DNA of 62,643 nucleotides from contig NZ_JABZEE010000059.1 of NCBI RefSeq assembly GCF_013387495.1, positions 1-62,643 on the forward strand, written 5' to 3'. A program made the position numbers and the translations under genes. Under the pieces are notes generated by a model. It did not search any database, had not been told where the DNA came from, and saw nothing but the letters and a program-made list of their open reading frames with translations. How positions within the stretch are numbered: position 1 is the first letter of the stretch; each line of letters starts with the position of its first letter. This DNA comes from Streptomyces sp. PKU-EA00015. GTDB taxonomy: Bacteria > Actinomycetota > Actinomycetes > Streptomycetales > Streptomycetaceae. Shown piece after piece: positions 8,200 through 15,855 of the stretch.

Positions 8200-8862
8200 C
8201 TAGGACGCGAAGAGGCGTACGGGCCAGGTCGCGTGCTGCTCGGCAGTGATGTCGAGCAGCGGGGCGGACGCGGCGGGAAGGGCGTCCACTCCTTCGTGGG
8301 CGGCCCCGGCGGCCCGGGCGGCGACCTCGTCCATTTCGGGCGCGAGGCGGGCGAGGACCGCCGTGGCCTGGAAGGGGTCGAGGCTGAGGAGCCGTACGGC
8401 GGCGGTCGCCGGGCCGCTGACCGTCTCGTAGACGATGCAGTGGGCGGCGTCGTACGGTCCGAGACCGGCGGCGCGGGCGGCGGTGCCGAGCACGATGGGC
8501 TGGTGCGTTCCGCGGGGGAACGCGGCGGCCAGGGCGTCGAGTTCGGGGCCCGGCCAGGCGGCGCGGGCGGCGCGCATCATCTGGCGCCCGAGCTTGCGTG
8601 CGGCTCCCCGCAGGGCGGGTGAGGGCGTACGCGCGTCGGCGGCGCGGTCGAGCTCGGTGGAGTCGTGCCCGAGGGCGGCAGCGGCGGCGAGCGCGGCGGA
8701 GGTGAGGCCGGTGGTGTGCAGACGCCCGCGACAGAAGTCCGCGAGTCCTGCGGCGTCCCGGATCCGCCCTTCCCGCACGGCCGGCTCGGCGCCGCCGGAG
8801 TGCGCATGCCCTCCGGCGGGGAACCGCCCGTCGGCCAGCACGAGCAGCGCGGCGCGGCTCAT
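8200..8862 (-). CDS. ureF: Urease accessory protein UreF
   Basis: 220 residues from the ATG at 8862 (MSRAALLVLADGRFPAGGHAHSGG). The N-terminal LADGRFPAGGHAHS segment is the typical UreF start, and the rest is helical and Ala-rich, as the family is. UreF links UreD to UreG in the activation complex. It is separated from the upstream ureC by 262 bp, unusually wide for this otherwise tight operon, and from ureG by 26 bp. Confidence 0.92.
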   Translation of the reverse strand: MSRAALLVLADGRFPAGGHAHSGGAEPAVREGRIRDAAGLADFCRGRLHTTGLTSAALAAAAALGHDSTELDRAADARTPSPALRGAARKLGRQMMRAARAAWPGPELDALAAAFPRGTHQPIVLGTAARAAGLGPYDAAHCIVYETVSGPATAAVRLLSLDPFQATAVLARLAPEMDEVAARAAGAAHEGVDALPAASAPLLDITAEQHATWPVRLFAS

Positions 8863-9124
8863 GCGCCACCCGCCATGGCTGCGTGACGGGCCGTCCCGCG
8901 CCCGGGGCGCGAGCCGCGCACCGGGCTCCCGACGAACCCGGCGCACGACGGGGCACCGGTGCCGGGCCGGGGCGGGGAAGCGGTCGGGGGCCGGCCCTGC
9001 CCGCCGTCCCGGGGACGCGGGCACGCCGCAGGGCGGGCGCCGGCGCACGGGGGCGCAGCCGTCGGAGCCGGACGTGGCGTCGCGGGCGCAGCGGTGGGCA
9101 CCCGTGGTGTGTTCGGTGGGAGCA

Positions 9125-10846
9125 TCAGAACAGGAAGTACCGTTGCGCCATGGGCAGTTCCGTGGCGGGCGCGGGCTCGACCGGCTCGCCGTCGATCGTC
9201 ACCGTGAACGTGTCCGCGTCGACCTCGACCCGCGGCAGTGCGTCGTTCTCCCGCATGTCCGCCTTCGTGATCCGCCGCGTGCTCGTGATGGGTACGAACG
9301 TCTTCGCCAGCCCCAGCCGTTCCGGGAGGTCGTCCTCGATCGCCGCCCGGGCGACGAAGTTGAACGACCCGTGCGCCGCCGCGCGCCCCAGCGCGCCGAA
9401 CATCGGCCGCGGCATCACCGGCTGCGGCGTGGGGATGGAGGCGTTGGCGTCGCCCATCTGCGCGTACGCGATCTGCCCGCCCTTGATGACGAGTTGGGGC
9501 TTCACGCCGAAGAACGCCGGATCCCACAGCACCAGGTCCGCCAGTTTCCCCGTCTCGACCGAGCCGATCTCGTGGGCGAGTCCCTGCGCGACCGCCGGGT
9601 TGATCGTGTATTTGGCGACATAGCGACGGACCCGGTGGTTGTCGGCGCGTCCGTCGCCGGGCAGGGCGCCGCGCCGCTTCTTCATCACGTGCGCTGTCTG
9701 CCAGGTGCGCATGACCACCTCGCCGATGCGGCCCATGGCCTGCGAGTCGGAGGAGACGATCGAGATGGCGCCGAGGTCGTGCAGGACGTCCTCGGCCGCG
9801 ATGGTGGAGGGCCGGATGCGGGACTCGGCGAAGGCGAGATCCTCCGGCACGGCGGGGTTGAGGTGGTGGCAGACCATCAGCATGTCGAGGTGTTCCTCGA
9901 TGGTGTTGACGGTGTGCGGCCTGGTCGGGTTGGTGGAGCTCGGCAGCACGTGCGGCTCGGACACCACGGTGATGATGTCGGGCGCGTGGCCGCCGCCCGC
10001 GCCCTCGGTGTGGTACGCGTGGACCGTGCGGCCGGCGATGGCGGCGAGCGTGTCGCCGACGAATCCGGCCTCGTTCAACGTGTCGGTGTGGATGGCGAGT
10101 TGGGCGCCGGTCTCGTCGCACACGGTCAGGCAGGCGTCGATGACGGCAGGGGTGGCGCCCCAGTCCTCGTGGATCTTGAACCCGAGTGCTCCGCCGCGCA
10201 GCTGCGCGTGCATGGCCTCGCGCGACATCGTGTTGCCCTTGCCGAGCAGGCCGATGTTGACCGGGTACGTGTCCAGGGCCTCGAACATCCGGGCGAGGTG
10301 CCAGGAGCCGGGCGTGACGGTGGTGGCCTTGGTGCCCTCGGCCGGTCCGGTGCCGCCCCCGACGAGGGTCGTCACTCCGGTGGCGAGTGCCTGGTCGACG
10401 AGGGTCGGCGAGATGAAGTGGACGTGGGCGTCGACCGCCCCGGCCGTCAGGATCTTCCCGTTGCCCGAGATGATCTCGGTCTCGGGCCCGATGACGAGGT
10501 CGGGATGGACGCCGTCCATGGTGTCGGGGTTGCCGGCCTTGCCGATGCCGGTGATACGCCCGTCCCGGATGCCGATGTCGGCCTTGACGACGCCCCAGTG
10601 GTCGATGACGACGGCGCCGGTGACGACGGTGTCGGGGGCCCCGTCGGCCCGTGTCGCACGGGACTGGCCCATCGACTCCCGGATCACCTTGCCGCCGCCG
10701 AACACGGCCTCGTCGCCCGCCCGGCCGGGGCCGCCGGAGCGGTCGTCCTCGATCTCGACCAGCAGATCGGTGTCGGCGAGGCGGATGCGGTCGCCCGTGG
10801 TGGGCCCGAAGAGATCCGCGTACACGGCGCGGTCCAGCTCAGCCAT
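9125..10846 (-). CDS. ureC: Urease subunit alpha (catalytic)
   Basis: 573 residues, full length. The nickel ligands and catalytic residues are visible: HVHFISP (first His pair), the carbamylated lysine in GFKIHEDWG (Lys about 224), HTDTLNE and the mobile flap MVCHHLNPAVPEDLAFAESR (His near 325-326). The enzyme hydrolyses urea to ammonia and carbamate in the cytoplasm. Its start overlaps the 3' end of ureB by 8 nt, which suggests translational coupling. The gene supplies ammonia under nitrogen limitation, in line with the GlnR-like site found upstream of ureA. Confidence 0.98.
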   Translation of the reverse strand: MAELDRAVYADLFGPTTGDRIRLADTDLLVEIEDDRSGGPGRAGDEAVFGGGKVIRESMGQSRATRADGAPDTVVTGAVVIDHWGVVKADIGIRDGRITGIGKAGNPDTMDGVHPDLVIGPETEIISGNGKILTAGAVDAHVHFISPTLVDQALATGVTTLVGGGTGPAEGTKATTVTPGSWHLARMFEALDTYPVNIGLLGKGNTMSREAMHAQLRGGALGFKIHEDWGATPAVIDACLTVCDETGAQLAIHTDTLNEAGFVGDTLAAIAGRTVHAYHTEGAGGGHAPDIITVVSEPHVLPSSTNPTRPHTVNTIEEHLDMLMVCHHLNPAVPEDLAFAESRIRPSTIAAEDVLHDLGAISIVSSDSQAMGRIGEVVMRTWQTAHVMKKRRGALPGDGRADNHRVRRYVAKYTINPAVAQGLAHEIGSVETGKLADLVLWDPAFFGVKPQLVIKGGQIAYAQMGDANASIPTPQPVMPRPMFGALGRAAAHGSFNFVARAAIEDDLPERLGLAKTFVPITSTRRITKADMRENDALPRVEVDADTFTVTIDGEPVEPAPATELPMAQRYFLF

Positions 10847-11150
10847 CGAGGTGACCTCCGGTTTCCCCGCGCAGTCCGGCGACGATGCGGCGGCCGGCCA
10901 GCGGGACGAGTTCGACGTCGACGGGGATGCCCGGCTCGAACCGTACGGCGGTGCCGGCCGCGATCGCGAGCCGCTTGCCGCGGGCGGCCGCCCGGTCGAA
11001 CTCCAGGCCCGGGTTCGCCTCGGCGAAGTGGTAGTGGGAGCCGACCTGGACGGGCCGGTCGGCGGCGTTGACGACGGTGAGGCGGGTGGTCTCGCGGCCT
11101 TCGTTGAGCACGACGGGCTCGTCGTCGAAGAGGATCTCTCCGGGAATCAT
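10839..11150 (-). CDS. ureB: Urease subunit beta
   Basis: 103 residues, starting MIPGEILFDDEPVVLNEGRE, the usual UreB opening. It contains the conserved SHYHFAEANPGLEFDR segment (about residues 40-55) and RRIVAGLRG near the end. It forms the trimer-of-trimers with UreA and UreC. The small subunits are separate genes here, as in most bacteria. It lies 12 bp after ureA and overlaps ureC by 8 nt. Confidence 0.97.
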   Translation of the reverse strand: MIPGEILFDDEPVVLNEGRETTRLTVVNAADRPVQVGSHYHFAEANPGLEFDRAAARGKRLAIAAGTAVRFEPGIPVDVELVPLAGRRIVAGLRGETGGHLDG

Positions 11151-11162
11151 CGGCTCCGCCCC

Positions 11163-11465
<303 letters not shown>

Positions 11466-11580
11466 GCGTCCACCTCACTGTCGTCCGGCCCGGGGGCGTG
11501 TGGACCCTGGCCCAGGCCACCGCGGTGTCGACCTGGGCACGGGCATCTCACGACCAGGGGGTGAACGTTAGGACGCAAGT

Positions 11581-11596
11581 TTTTCCGGCGCGTTAA
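11581..11596 (-). promoter_or_regulatory. Candidate GlnR box upstream of ureA
   Basis: On the minus strand the sequence reads TTAAC-GCGCCG-GAAAA, a match to the Streptomyces GlnR pattern gTnAc-n6-GaAAc at the strongly conserved positions. It lies about 115 nt upstream of the ureA start and overlaps the TAA stop of the upstream TetR gene. GlnR is known to control ure genes in S. coelicolor. Only one a-b half-site pair is clear. Confidence 0.5.
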
Positions 11597-12213
11597 CTGA
11601 TCCGGGGCTCCTGCATGGACATCAGGGCGCGCAGCCCCTCCTCCAGCACCTCGACGCGCACATCGCCGAAGAGCGCCTGCTGGGCGATGAAGCCCTGGGC
11701 GGTCGCGATGAGCGTGCGCGCGACGTGGTCGGCGTCCACCTCCTTCTCCATCAGGCCGGCCGCGCGGTAGGCGACCACCAGCTCGGCCCACGCCAGGCGC
11801 ATGCCGCGGTATCCCTCGGCGAGCGTGGCGGCCAGCGTCTCGTTGCGCAGGGTCTCCGTCCACACCTGGACGACGAGCCGGGCGAAAGCCCTCGCGTCGC
11901 CGCCGGGAGCCTCGTCGCTCAGCAGCCTGCGCAGCACCCGCCCGAGGAGCACGTCCGGCATGGGCGGTGGGGTCGTGCGGGCGGCGTCGTCGAAGGCGGC
12001 CCGGATACCGCCGAACGCCTCGTCGGCGATGACCTCGATCAGCTCCTCCTTGCTGCGGAAGTAGCGGTAGACCGCGCCTGCCGAGAGGCCCGCCTCGCGG
12101 AGGATGTCCTGCATCGACGTCGCGTGGAAGCCGTTGCGGGCGAAGCACCGCGCAGCGCCGTCGAGGATCTGCCGGCGGCGGGCATCGAGGTGTTCCTGGG
12201 ATACGCGTGCCAT
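11593..12213 (-). CDS. TetR-family transcriptional regulator
   Basis: 206 residues from the ATG at 12213 (MARVSQEHLDARRRQILDGA). The N-terminal DNA-binding domain has the TetR pattern: AARCFARNGFHATSMQDILREAGLSAGAVYRYFRSKEEL (about residues 17-55). The C-terminal ligand domain is helical and of usual size. It is divergent from a membrane protein gene; the shared 105 bp region carries an 18 bp sequence repeated twice, a likely operator for both genes. The ligand is unknown; position beside a multi-span membrane protein suggests control of export. Confidence 0.93.
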   Translation of the reverse strand: MARVSQEHLDARRRQILDGAARCFARNGFHATSMQDILREAGLSAGAVYRYFRSKEELIEVIADEAFGGIRAAFDDAARTTPPPMPDVLLGRVLRRLLSDEAPGGDARAFARLVVQVWTETLRNETLAATLAEGYRGMRLAWAELVVAYRAAGLMEKEVDADHVARTLIATAQGFIAQQALFGDVRVEVLEEGLRALMSMQEPRIS

Positions 12214-12225
12214 GAGGACCAACTT

Positions 12226-12300
12226 AAAACGAACGTTCCTTCTTGACAAGGAACAACCCCAGGACGACAGTGGCCACAAAGCAAAACGAACGATCCTTCT
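12226..12300. promoter_or_regulatory. Two repeated TetR operator candidates and a -35 element
   Basis: AAAACGAACGTTCCTTCT (12226-12243) and AAAACGAACGATCCTTCT (12283-12300) match at 17 of 18 positions and start 57 bp apart in the TetR/membrane protein intergenic region. The first copy contains the palindrome GAACGTTC and runs into a perfect TTGACA (12243-12248) that could be the -35 of the plus-strand gene, with GACAGT 17 bp on. Binding at the first copy would block that promoter. Confidence 0.65.
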
Positions 12301-12318
12301 CTTTAGAGGAGCCCTCTC

Positions 12319-13275
12319 ATGAGTGCCACACCCACACGCCGCATGGTGGCGGTGACGGTCCTGGTCCCGGTCGTGGTCGCCCTGGCCCTGTGGGCCTTCG
12401 CATGGCCTGCGGCCCGTACCGCACCCCGCGACGTTCCCGTCGGTGTCGCCGGTCCCGCCGCCGCGGCGGCGGGGATCGAGCGGGGCTTCGAGCAGCGCGC
12501 GGGCGCGTTCGAGGTGCACCGGTACGAGGACGAGACGGCCGCACGGGCCGCTGTCGAGGACCGGGTCGTATACGGAGCGGTCGTCGCGTCCCCCGAAGGC
12601 GTGACCGTGCTGACCGCGCCCGCCGGGAGCCCTGCCGTGGCGCAGATACTCAAGGAGGCCGTGACCGCGGCGGCGCCGGACGGCACGCGGGTCCAGGTGG
12701 CGGACGTGGTCCCGCTCCCCTCCGGCGACCCGCGCGGGAGCGCCCTCGCGGCGAGCGTGCTCCCCCTCGCACTGGCCGGGGTCGCGGCCGGGGCGCTGGT
12801 CACCGTGCTCGGTCTGCGCGGGCTGCGCGGCGCCGCCGCGCTGACGGGTGCAGCGCTGCTGGTCGGTGTGACCGCGGCCGGGATCGCACACAGTTGGCTG
12901 GGCGTACTGGACGGCAACTGGTGGGCCGAGGCGGGGGCGCTGGGCCTGACGGTCCTCGCGGTCGGCGCGTCCGTCGCCGGGCTCGGGGCGCTGCTGGGGG
13001 TGCCGGGCATCGGTGTGGGCGCGCTGCTGATGATCCTGATCGGCAACCCGTTCTCGGGTGCGTCGAGCGCGCCCGAACTGCTCCCGGACCCGGCCGGCGC
13101 GATCGGCCAGTGGCTGCCGCCGGGCGCGGGGGCGTGGCTGCTGCGCTCGGTTGCCTACTTCGACGGGAACGGGATCGGATCGGCCCTGCTCACGCTGTCG
13201 CTGTGGGCGGGTCTGGGTCTGCTCGCGGTCGTCGTGGGCCCCCGTCTCCGCCGCACCCCGGCCACGACGGTCTGA
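12319..13275 (+). CDS. Multi-span membrane protein, ABC-2/YhgE-like
   Basis: 318 residues with GAGGAGCC upstream of the ATG. Layout: one N-terminal membrane segment (VAVTVLVPVVVALALWAFAW), an extracytoplasmic domain of about 110 residues with no cysteines, then about five membrane segments from residue 150 on (LAASVLPLALAGVAAGALV onward). This arrangement, a single span, a soluble loop and a block of spans, is typical of ABC-2 permease-like and YhgE/Pip-like proteins. No ATPase gene lies beside it. It is probably repressed by the divergent TetR protein, which hints at a role in export or tolerance of a compound. Function is inferred from layout only. Confidence 0.82.
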   Translation: MSATPTRRMVAVTVLVPVVVALALWAFAWPAARTAPRDVPVGVAGPAAAAAGIERGFEQRAGAFEVHRYEDETAARAAVEDRVVYGAVVASPEGVTVLTAPAGSPAVAQILKEAVTAAAPDGTRVQVADVVPLPSGDPRGSALAASVLPLALAGVAAGALVTVLGLRGLRGAAALTGAALLVGVTAAGIAHSWLGVLDGNWWAEAGALGLTVLAVGASVAGLGALLGVPGIGVGALLMILIGNPFSGASSAPELLPDPAGAIGQWLPPGAGAWLLRSVAYFDGNGIGSALLTLSLWAGLGLLAVVVGPRLRRTPATTV

Positions 13276-13293
13276 CCCCCCACCCTCTGAGCC

Positions 13294-13335
13294 GGCCGCG
13301 TGCCCCCGCTGCAGCACACGGGGAGGCACGCGGCC
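13294..13335 (+). terminator. Terminator after the membrane protein gene
   Basis: An 11 bp perfect stem, GGCCGCGTGCC at 13294-13304 and its complement at 13325-13335, with a loop of 20 nt that contains a further CCCC/GGGG pairing. It lies 19 bp after the stop codon. Confidence 0.75.
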
Positions 13336-13483
13336 TCTTGCCTGCGCGGGTGCGGCGTGGGTCGCCTCGGCACCGCACGGACTCCGCCAGGAGCGGACGC
13401 GGCCGCGCCCGGACGGGATGCAGGCGTCGCGGGAATGCGACGCAGAGCGCCACCGAGCGCGGCGCGCAGCCGCCGCCGGGTGC

Positions 13484-13771
13484 TCAGGCGCGGCGGTCGT
13501 CGCCCGGGCGGTGGTGCTCGGCCGCCAGGCCGAACCGGCCGCGTTCGCCGGCAGCGGACGACGACGAGCCGAGCGACGAGACGGAGCGGATCACCTGCTC
13601 CTCCGCCGCCCCCCGTTCGCTCTCCAGTCGCTCCAGGTCAGCCGCGGAGACCAGCGCCACGAGCGGCTTCCCGTGACGGGTCACCACGACGCGCTCCCCG
13701 CCGTAGACGACGCGGTTGATCAGTTCGGCGAGCTCTGCGCGGGCTTGCGTCACCGGAATCTCGTAGGCCAT
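13484..13771 (-). CDS. Phd/YefM-family antitoxin-like protein, no toxin partner seen
   Basis: 95 residues from the ATG at 13771 (MAYEIPVTQARAELAELINR); two ATGs at 13780 and 13783 are in frame and cannot be excluded. The N-terminal half is a clear Phd/YefM DNA-binding fold: TQARAELAELINRVVYGGERVVVTRHGKPLVALVSAADLERLE. The C-terminal tail, which would bind a toxin, is Ser-, Ala- and Arg-rich. No RelE/YoeB/Doc-type gene follows; instead a noncoding stretch and a terminator lie downstream. The gene is divergent from a ClpP-like gene, and a TGTAC palindrome lies between them. An antitoxin-like repressor working alone is the simplest reading. Confidence 0.85.
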   Translation of the reverse strand: MAYEIPVTQARAELAELINRVVYGGERVVVTRHGKPLVALVSAADLERLESERGAAEEQVIRSVSSLGSSSSAAGERGRFGLAAEHHRPGDDRRA

Positions 13772-13790
13772 GCTCCCCATCATAACGGCC

Positions 13791-13805
13791 TGTACGTCCT
13801 GTACA
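13791..13805. promoter_or_regulatory. TGTAC-n5-GTACA palindrome, candidate YefM/Phd operator
   Basis: The perfect inverted repeat TGTACGTCCTGTACA lies between the divergent antitoxin-like and ClpP-like genes, 20 bp from the former and 46 bp from the latter. TGTACA-type half-sites are known as the core of the E. coli yefM-yoeB operator, so this is a good autoregulatory site that could also control the clpP-like operon. Confidence 0.6.
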
Positions 13806-13851
13806 TTTTTTACGGAACACAGCTTCGTTCGACTCCGACGAGAGGCATGCC

Positions 13852-14481
13852 ATGAACCGTCCTGCCGCGCGCTATGTCCTGCCCGAGTTCACCGAGCGCA
13901 CCAGCTCGGGCACGCGCACCCTCGACCCGTACTCGAAGCTGCTCGACGAGCGGATCGTCTTTCTCGGCACCGCCGTCGACGACACCGCCGCGAACGACGT
14001 CGTCGCCCAGCTGCTGCACCTCGAGTACGCGGCCCCCGATCAGGACATCTGCCTGTACATCAACTCCCCCGGCGGCCCCGTCAGCGCCATGACCGCGATC
14101 TACGACACCCTGCAGGTCATCACCTGCGACATCGCCACCACCTGCCTGGGCCAGGCCGCTTCGACCGCCGCCGTGCTGCTCGCCGCGGGCACCCCGGGCA
14201 AGCGGTCGGCGCTGCCCGGCGCACGGGTCGTGGTCCAGCAGCCCGCCGTCGAGGAGCCGTTGCGCGGCCAGCCGTCCGATCTTGAGATCCACGCCGCCGA
14301 GTTGCTGCGCCTGCGGGAGCAGCTGGCGGCCATGCTCGTGCGCCACACCGGACAGGGCGCCGAGCGCATCGCGGCCGATCTGGAGCGGGACAGGATCTTC
14401 GACGCCGAGGCAGCGAAGGCGTACGGCCTGGTGGACCACGTCATCGGGAGCCGCAAGGGCTCGCCGGCCGGGGTGAGGTGA
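13852..14481 (+). CDS. ClpP-family protease paralogue with Gln in place of the catalytic His
   Basis: 209 residues, ATG start, GAGAGGC upstream. It aligns along its length with ClpP: LDERIVFLGTAVDD, LYINSPGGPVSA (oxyanion region), GQAASTAAVLLAAG with the nucleophile Ser at 104, and ERDRIFDAEAAKAYGLVD with Asp at 180. The segment that is normally IMIHQP reads VVVQQP, so the catalytic His is Gln at residue 129 (codon CAG). The propeptide is short. It may be a regulatory subunit in a mixed ClpP ring, or inactive alone. It heads a two-gene operon with the 102-residue protein 7 bp downstream and is divergent from a Phd/YefM-like gene. Confidence 0.9.
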   Translation: MNRPAARYVLPEFTERTSSGTRTLDPYSKLLDERIVFLGTAVDDTAANDVVAQLLHLEYAAPDQDICLYINSPGGPVSAMTAIYDTLQVITCDIATTCLGQAASTAAVLLAAGTPGKRSALPGARVVVQQPAVEEPLRGQPSDLEIHAAELLRLREQLAAMLVRHTGQGAERIAADLERDRIFDAEAAKAYGLVDHVIGSRKGSPAGVR

Positions 14482-14488
14482 GCGAGGG

Positions 14489-14797
14489 ATGCTGCTCCCG
14501 GAGCTGCCGCCGCTCCCCGCGCTGACCCGCGCGGAAGCGGAGTTGATCGACAGGTATCTCGAAGTGGTCGATCTGCTGGGGCGGATCAACCCGGCCCGCG
14601 TCACCCACACCTACGGCGCGCTGCGCGCCGCCCAGGCGCTGGTCGGGCGGGCGACCGCCCTGAAGGACGCCCTGACGCTGATGCACCTGCGCGGGGAGAA
14701 CGAGGTCTACGCGGACACGCTCGCCGAGGCGCTGCGGATTCTCGACGGGGAACGCAGGGTGAACCGGGTGACCATGCCCCCGGCTTCGACGAGTTGA
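14489..14797 (+). CDS. Hypothetical protein encoded with the ClpP-like gene
   Basis: 102 residues, starting 7 bp after the ClpP-like stop, so almost surely in the same operon. I do not recognise a family. The sequence is predicted helical: an N-terminal Pro- and Leu-rich start (LLPELPPLPALTRAEAELID), then YLEVVDLLGRINPARVTHTYGALRAAQALVGRATALKDALTLM, then a more basic tail. There are no cysteines, no membrane segment and no signal peptide. Codon use is that of a real gene. An adaptor, inhibitor or partner of the ClpP-like protein is a reasonable guess from position only. Confidence 0.7.
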   Translation: MLLPELPPLPALTRAEAELIDRYLEVVDLLGRINPARVTHTYGALRAAQALVGRATALKDALTLMHLRGENEVYADTLAEALRILDGERRVNRVTMPPASTS

Positions 14798-15115
14798 CGG
14801 TCGATCCGCTGCTCTGCCAAGGGGGCCCGGCTCTCGTACCCCGTTCGGTGGAGCTTCGGCGACGTTGTTCCGTGCCACAGGAGTTGCGCCACGCGCACCA
14901 CCGATTTGGCGGAGTCGAACGGCTTCCGTGCTGGTACGACCATGATTCCTCGTCAGGCGAGACGACCGCCAACACCCCTGTCCACCCGAACAGATCAGTC
15001 GTGATTGCCTTCACAAAAGCCGTTTCAACTCGGAAATCGGACATCCATGAGTCACGATCCCTGGGACGACAAGCCCCCGTCACCTTGACGGGGCGGTCCG
15101 GGCGGACGCTGAATC
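14798..15115. other. Intergenic region before the riboswitch, 318 bp
   Basis: I see no gene with good codon bias. A 13-residue frame at 15047-15088 (MSHDPWDDKPPSP) starts with ATG but has only a weak ribosome binding site. The region should hold the promoter of the riboswitch transcript; AT-richer sequence around 15000-15040 is the likely place, but I cannot name a confident -35/-10 pair. Confidence 0.4.
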
Positions 15116-15290
15116 CTGCCGCCGCACCGGACGACTGGTCGACAGAAGTGCATCGGCAGGAGTGGAGGACCCGAGCAGCACGGGGTGACCGGTGATCCCG
15201 GTAGGCCCCTTGGGGTGAAGCCGCTTCGGCGGCCGGGCGTCTTCGCCAGTCCGAACCCGACAGGTCACCCTTCACAGGCGGCTGACGAAG
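15116..15290 (+). promoter_or_regulatory. ydaO-type cyclic di-AMP riboswitch
   Basis: The leader of the NlpC/P60 gene carries the conserved pieces of the ydaO/yuaA element in order: GGCAGGAGTGGAGGACCC (about 15154), TTGGGGTGAAGCC (about 15210), and CCGAACCCGACAGGTCACC (about 15252) followed by TTCACAGGCGGC. The same blocks are known from Bacillus ydaO and from actinomycete cell-wall hydrolase leaders such as rpfA, where c-di-AMP binding switches expression off. The 5' boundary is approximate. Confidence 0.85.
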
Positions 15291-15298
15291 GGTTGCGC

Positions 15299-15775
15299 AT
15301 GACTGCGCAGATGCATGTCCCGTTCCTGCTCACACGTGCGGGCGCCGTATCGGCACTGACCATCGCCGCCGTCGGCGGCACGCTCCTCGCTCCCGGCACC
15401 GCCCCCGAGGCCCACGCGATCACCAGCCACGCGAACAGGGCACTGGAGGTCGCGGCGTCGAAGAAGGGGTCGCCGTACAGATTCGGCGCCGTAGGCCCTC
15501 ACCGCTTCGACTGTTCCGGGCTGACGCAGTACTCGTACAAGAAGGCCGGCAAGAAGCTGCCGCGCACCGCTCAGCAGCAGTACAACCGTACGCGCCATGT
15601 CTCCGCCTCCCAACGAAAACGCGGTGACCTGGTCTTCTTCCATTCCGGCGGCTACGTCTACCACGTGGGCATCTACGCCGGCAGAGGGCGGATCTGGCAT
15701 TCGCCGAAGACCGGCGACGTCGTGCGGCTGGCCAAGATCTGGACCAGGGGCGTCTCGTACGGCCGGGTGCGCTGA
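15299..15775 (+). CDS. Secreted NlpC/P60-family peptidoglycan hydrolase
   Basis: 158 residues from the ATG at 15299 with GAAGGG upstream; the frame is open further 5' through the riboswitch but that part is untranslated leader. A signal peptide ends near PEAHA (about residue 39). The NlpC/P60 domain has the catalytic Cys in RFDCSGLTQYSY (about 73), His in YVYHVGIYAG (about 125) and a third polar residue in IWHSPKTG. It should cut the stem peptide of peptidoglycan (D-Glu to diamino acid bond). Control by a c-di-AMP riboswitch ties it to osmotic or dormancy signalling. The protein has no SH3 or LysM domain. Confidence 0.93.
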   Translation: MTAQMHVPFLLTRAGAVSALTIAAVGGTLLAPGTAPEAHAITSHANRALEVAASKKGSPYRFGAVGPHRFDCSGLTQYSYKKAGKKLPRTAQQQYNRTRHVSASQRKRGDLVFFHSGGYVYHVGIYAGRGRIWHSPKTGDVVRLAKIWTRGVSYGRVR

Positions 15776-15855
15776 GGCCCCGGCTTTGCGGCTCCCCGGC
15801 GGCCCCGCGCCTGAGAATCGTCCGCACCGACCACGGTGCGACGGGCCGGCGCCGG

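Noticed and set aside
8174..8956. Extension of ureG upstream to 8956
   Set aside because: It overlaps ureF in another frame and reads as Arg-rich noise; UreG starts at 8173.
14707..14943. Minus-strand 78-codon frame after the ClpP operon
   Set aside because: It overlaps the 3' end of the 102-residue gene, has a poorly spaced ribosome site and no recognisable sequence.
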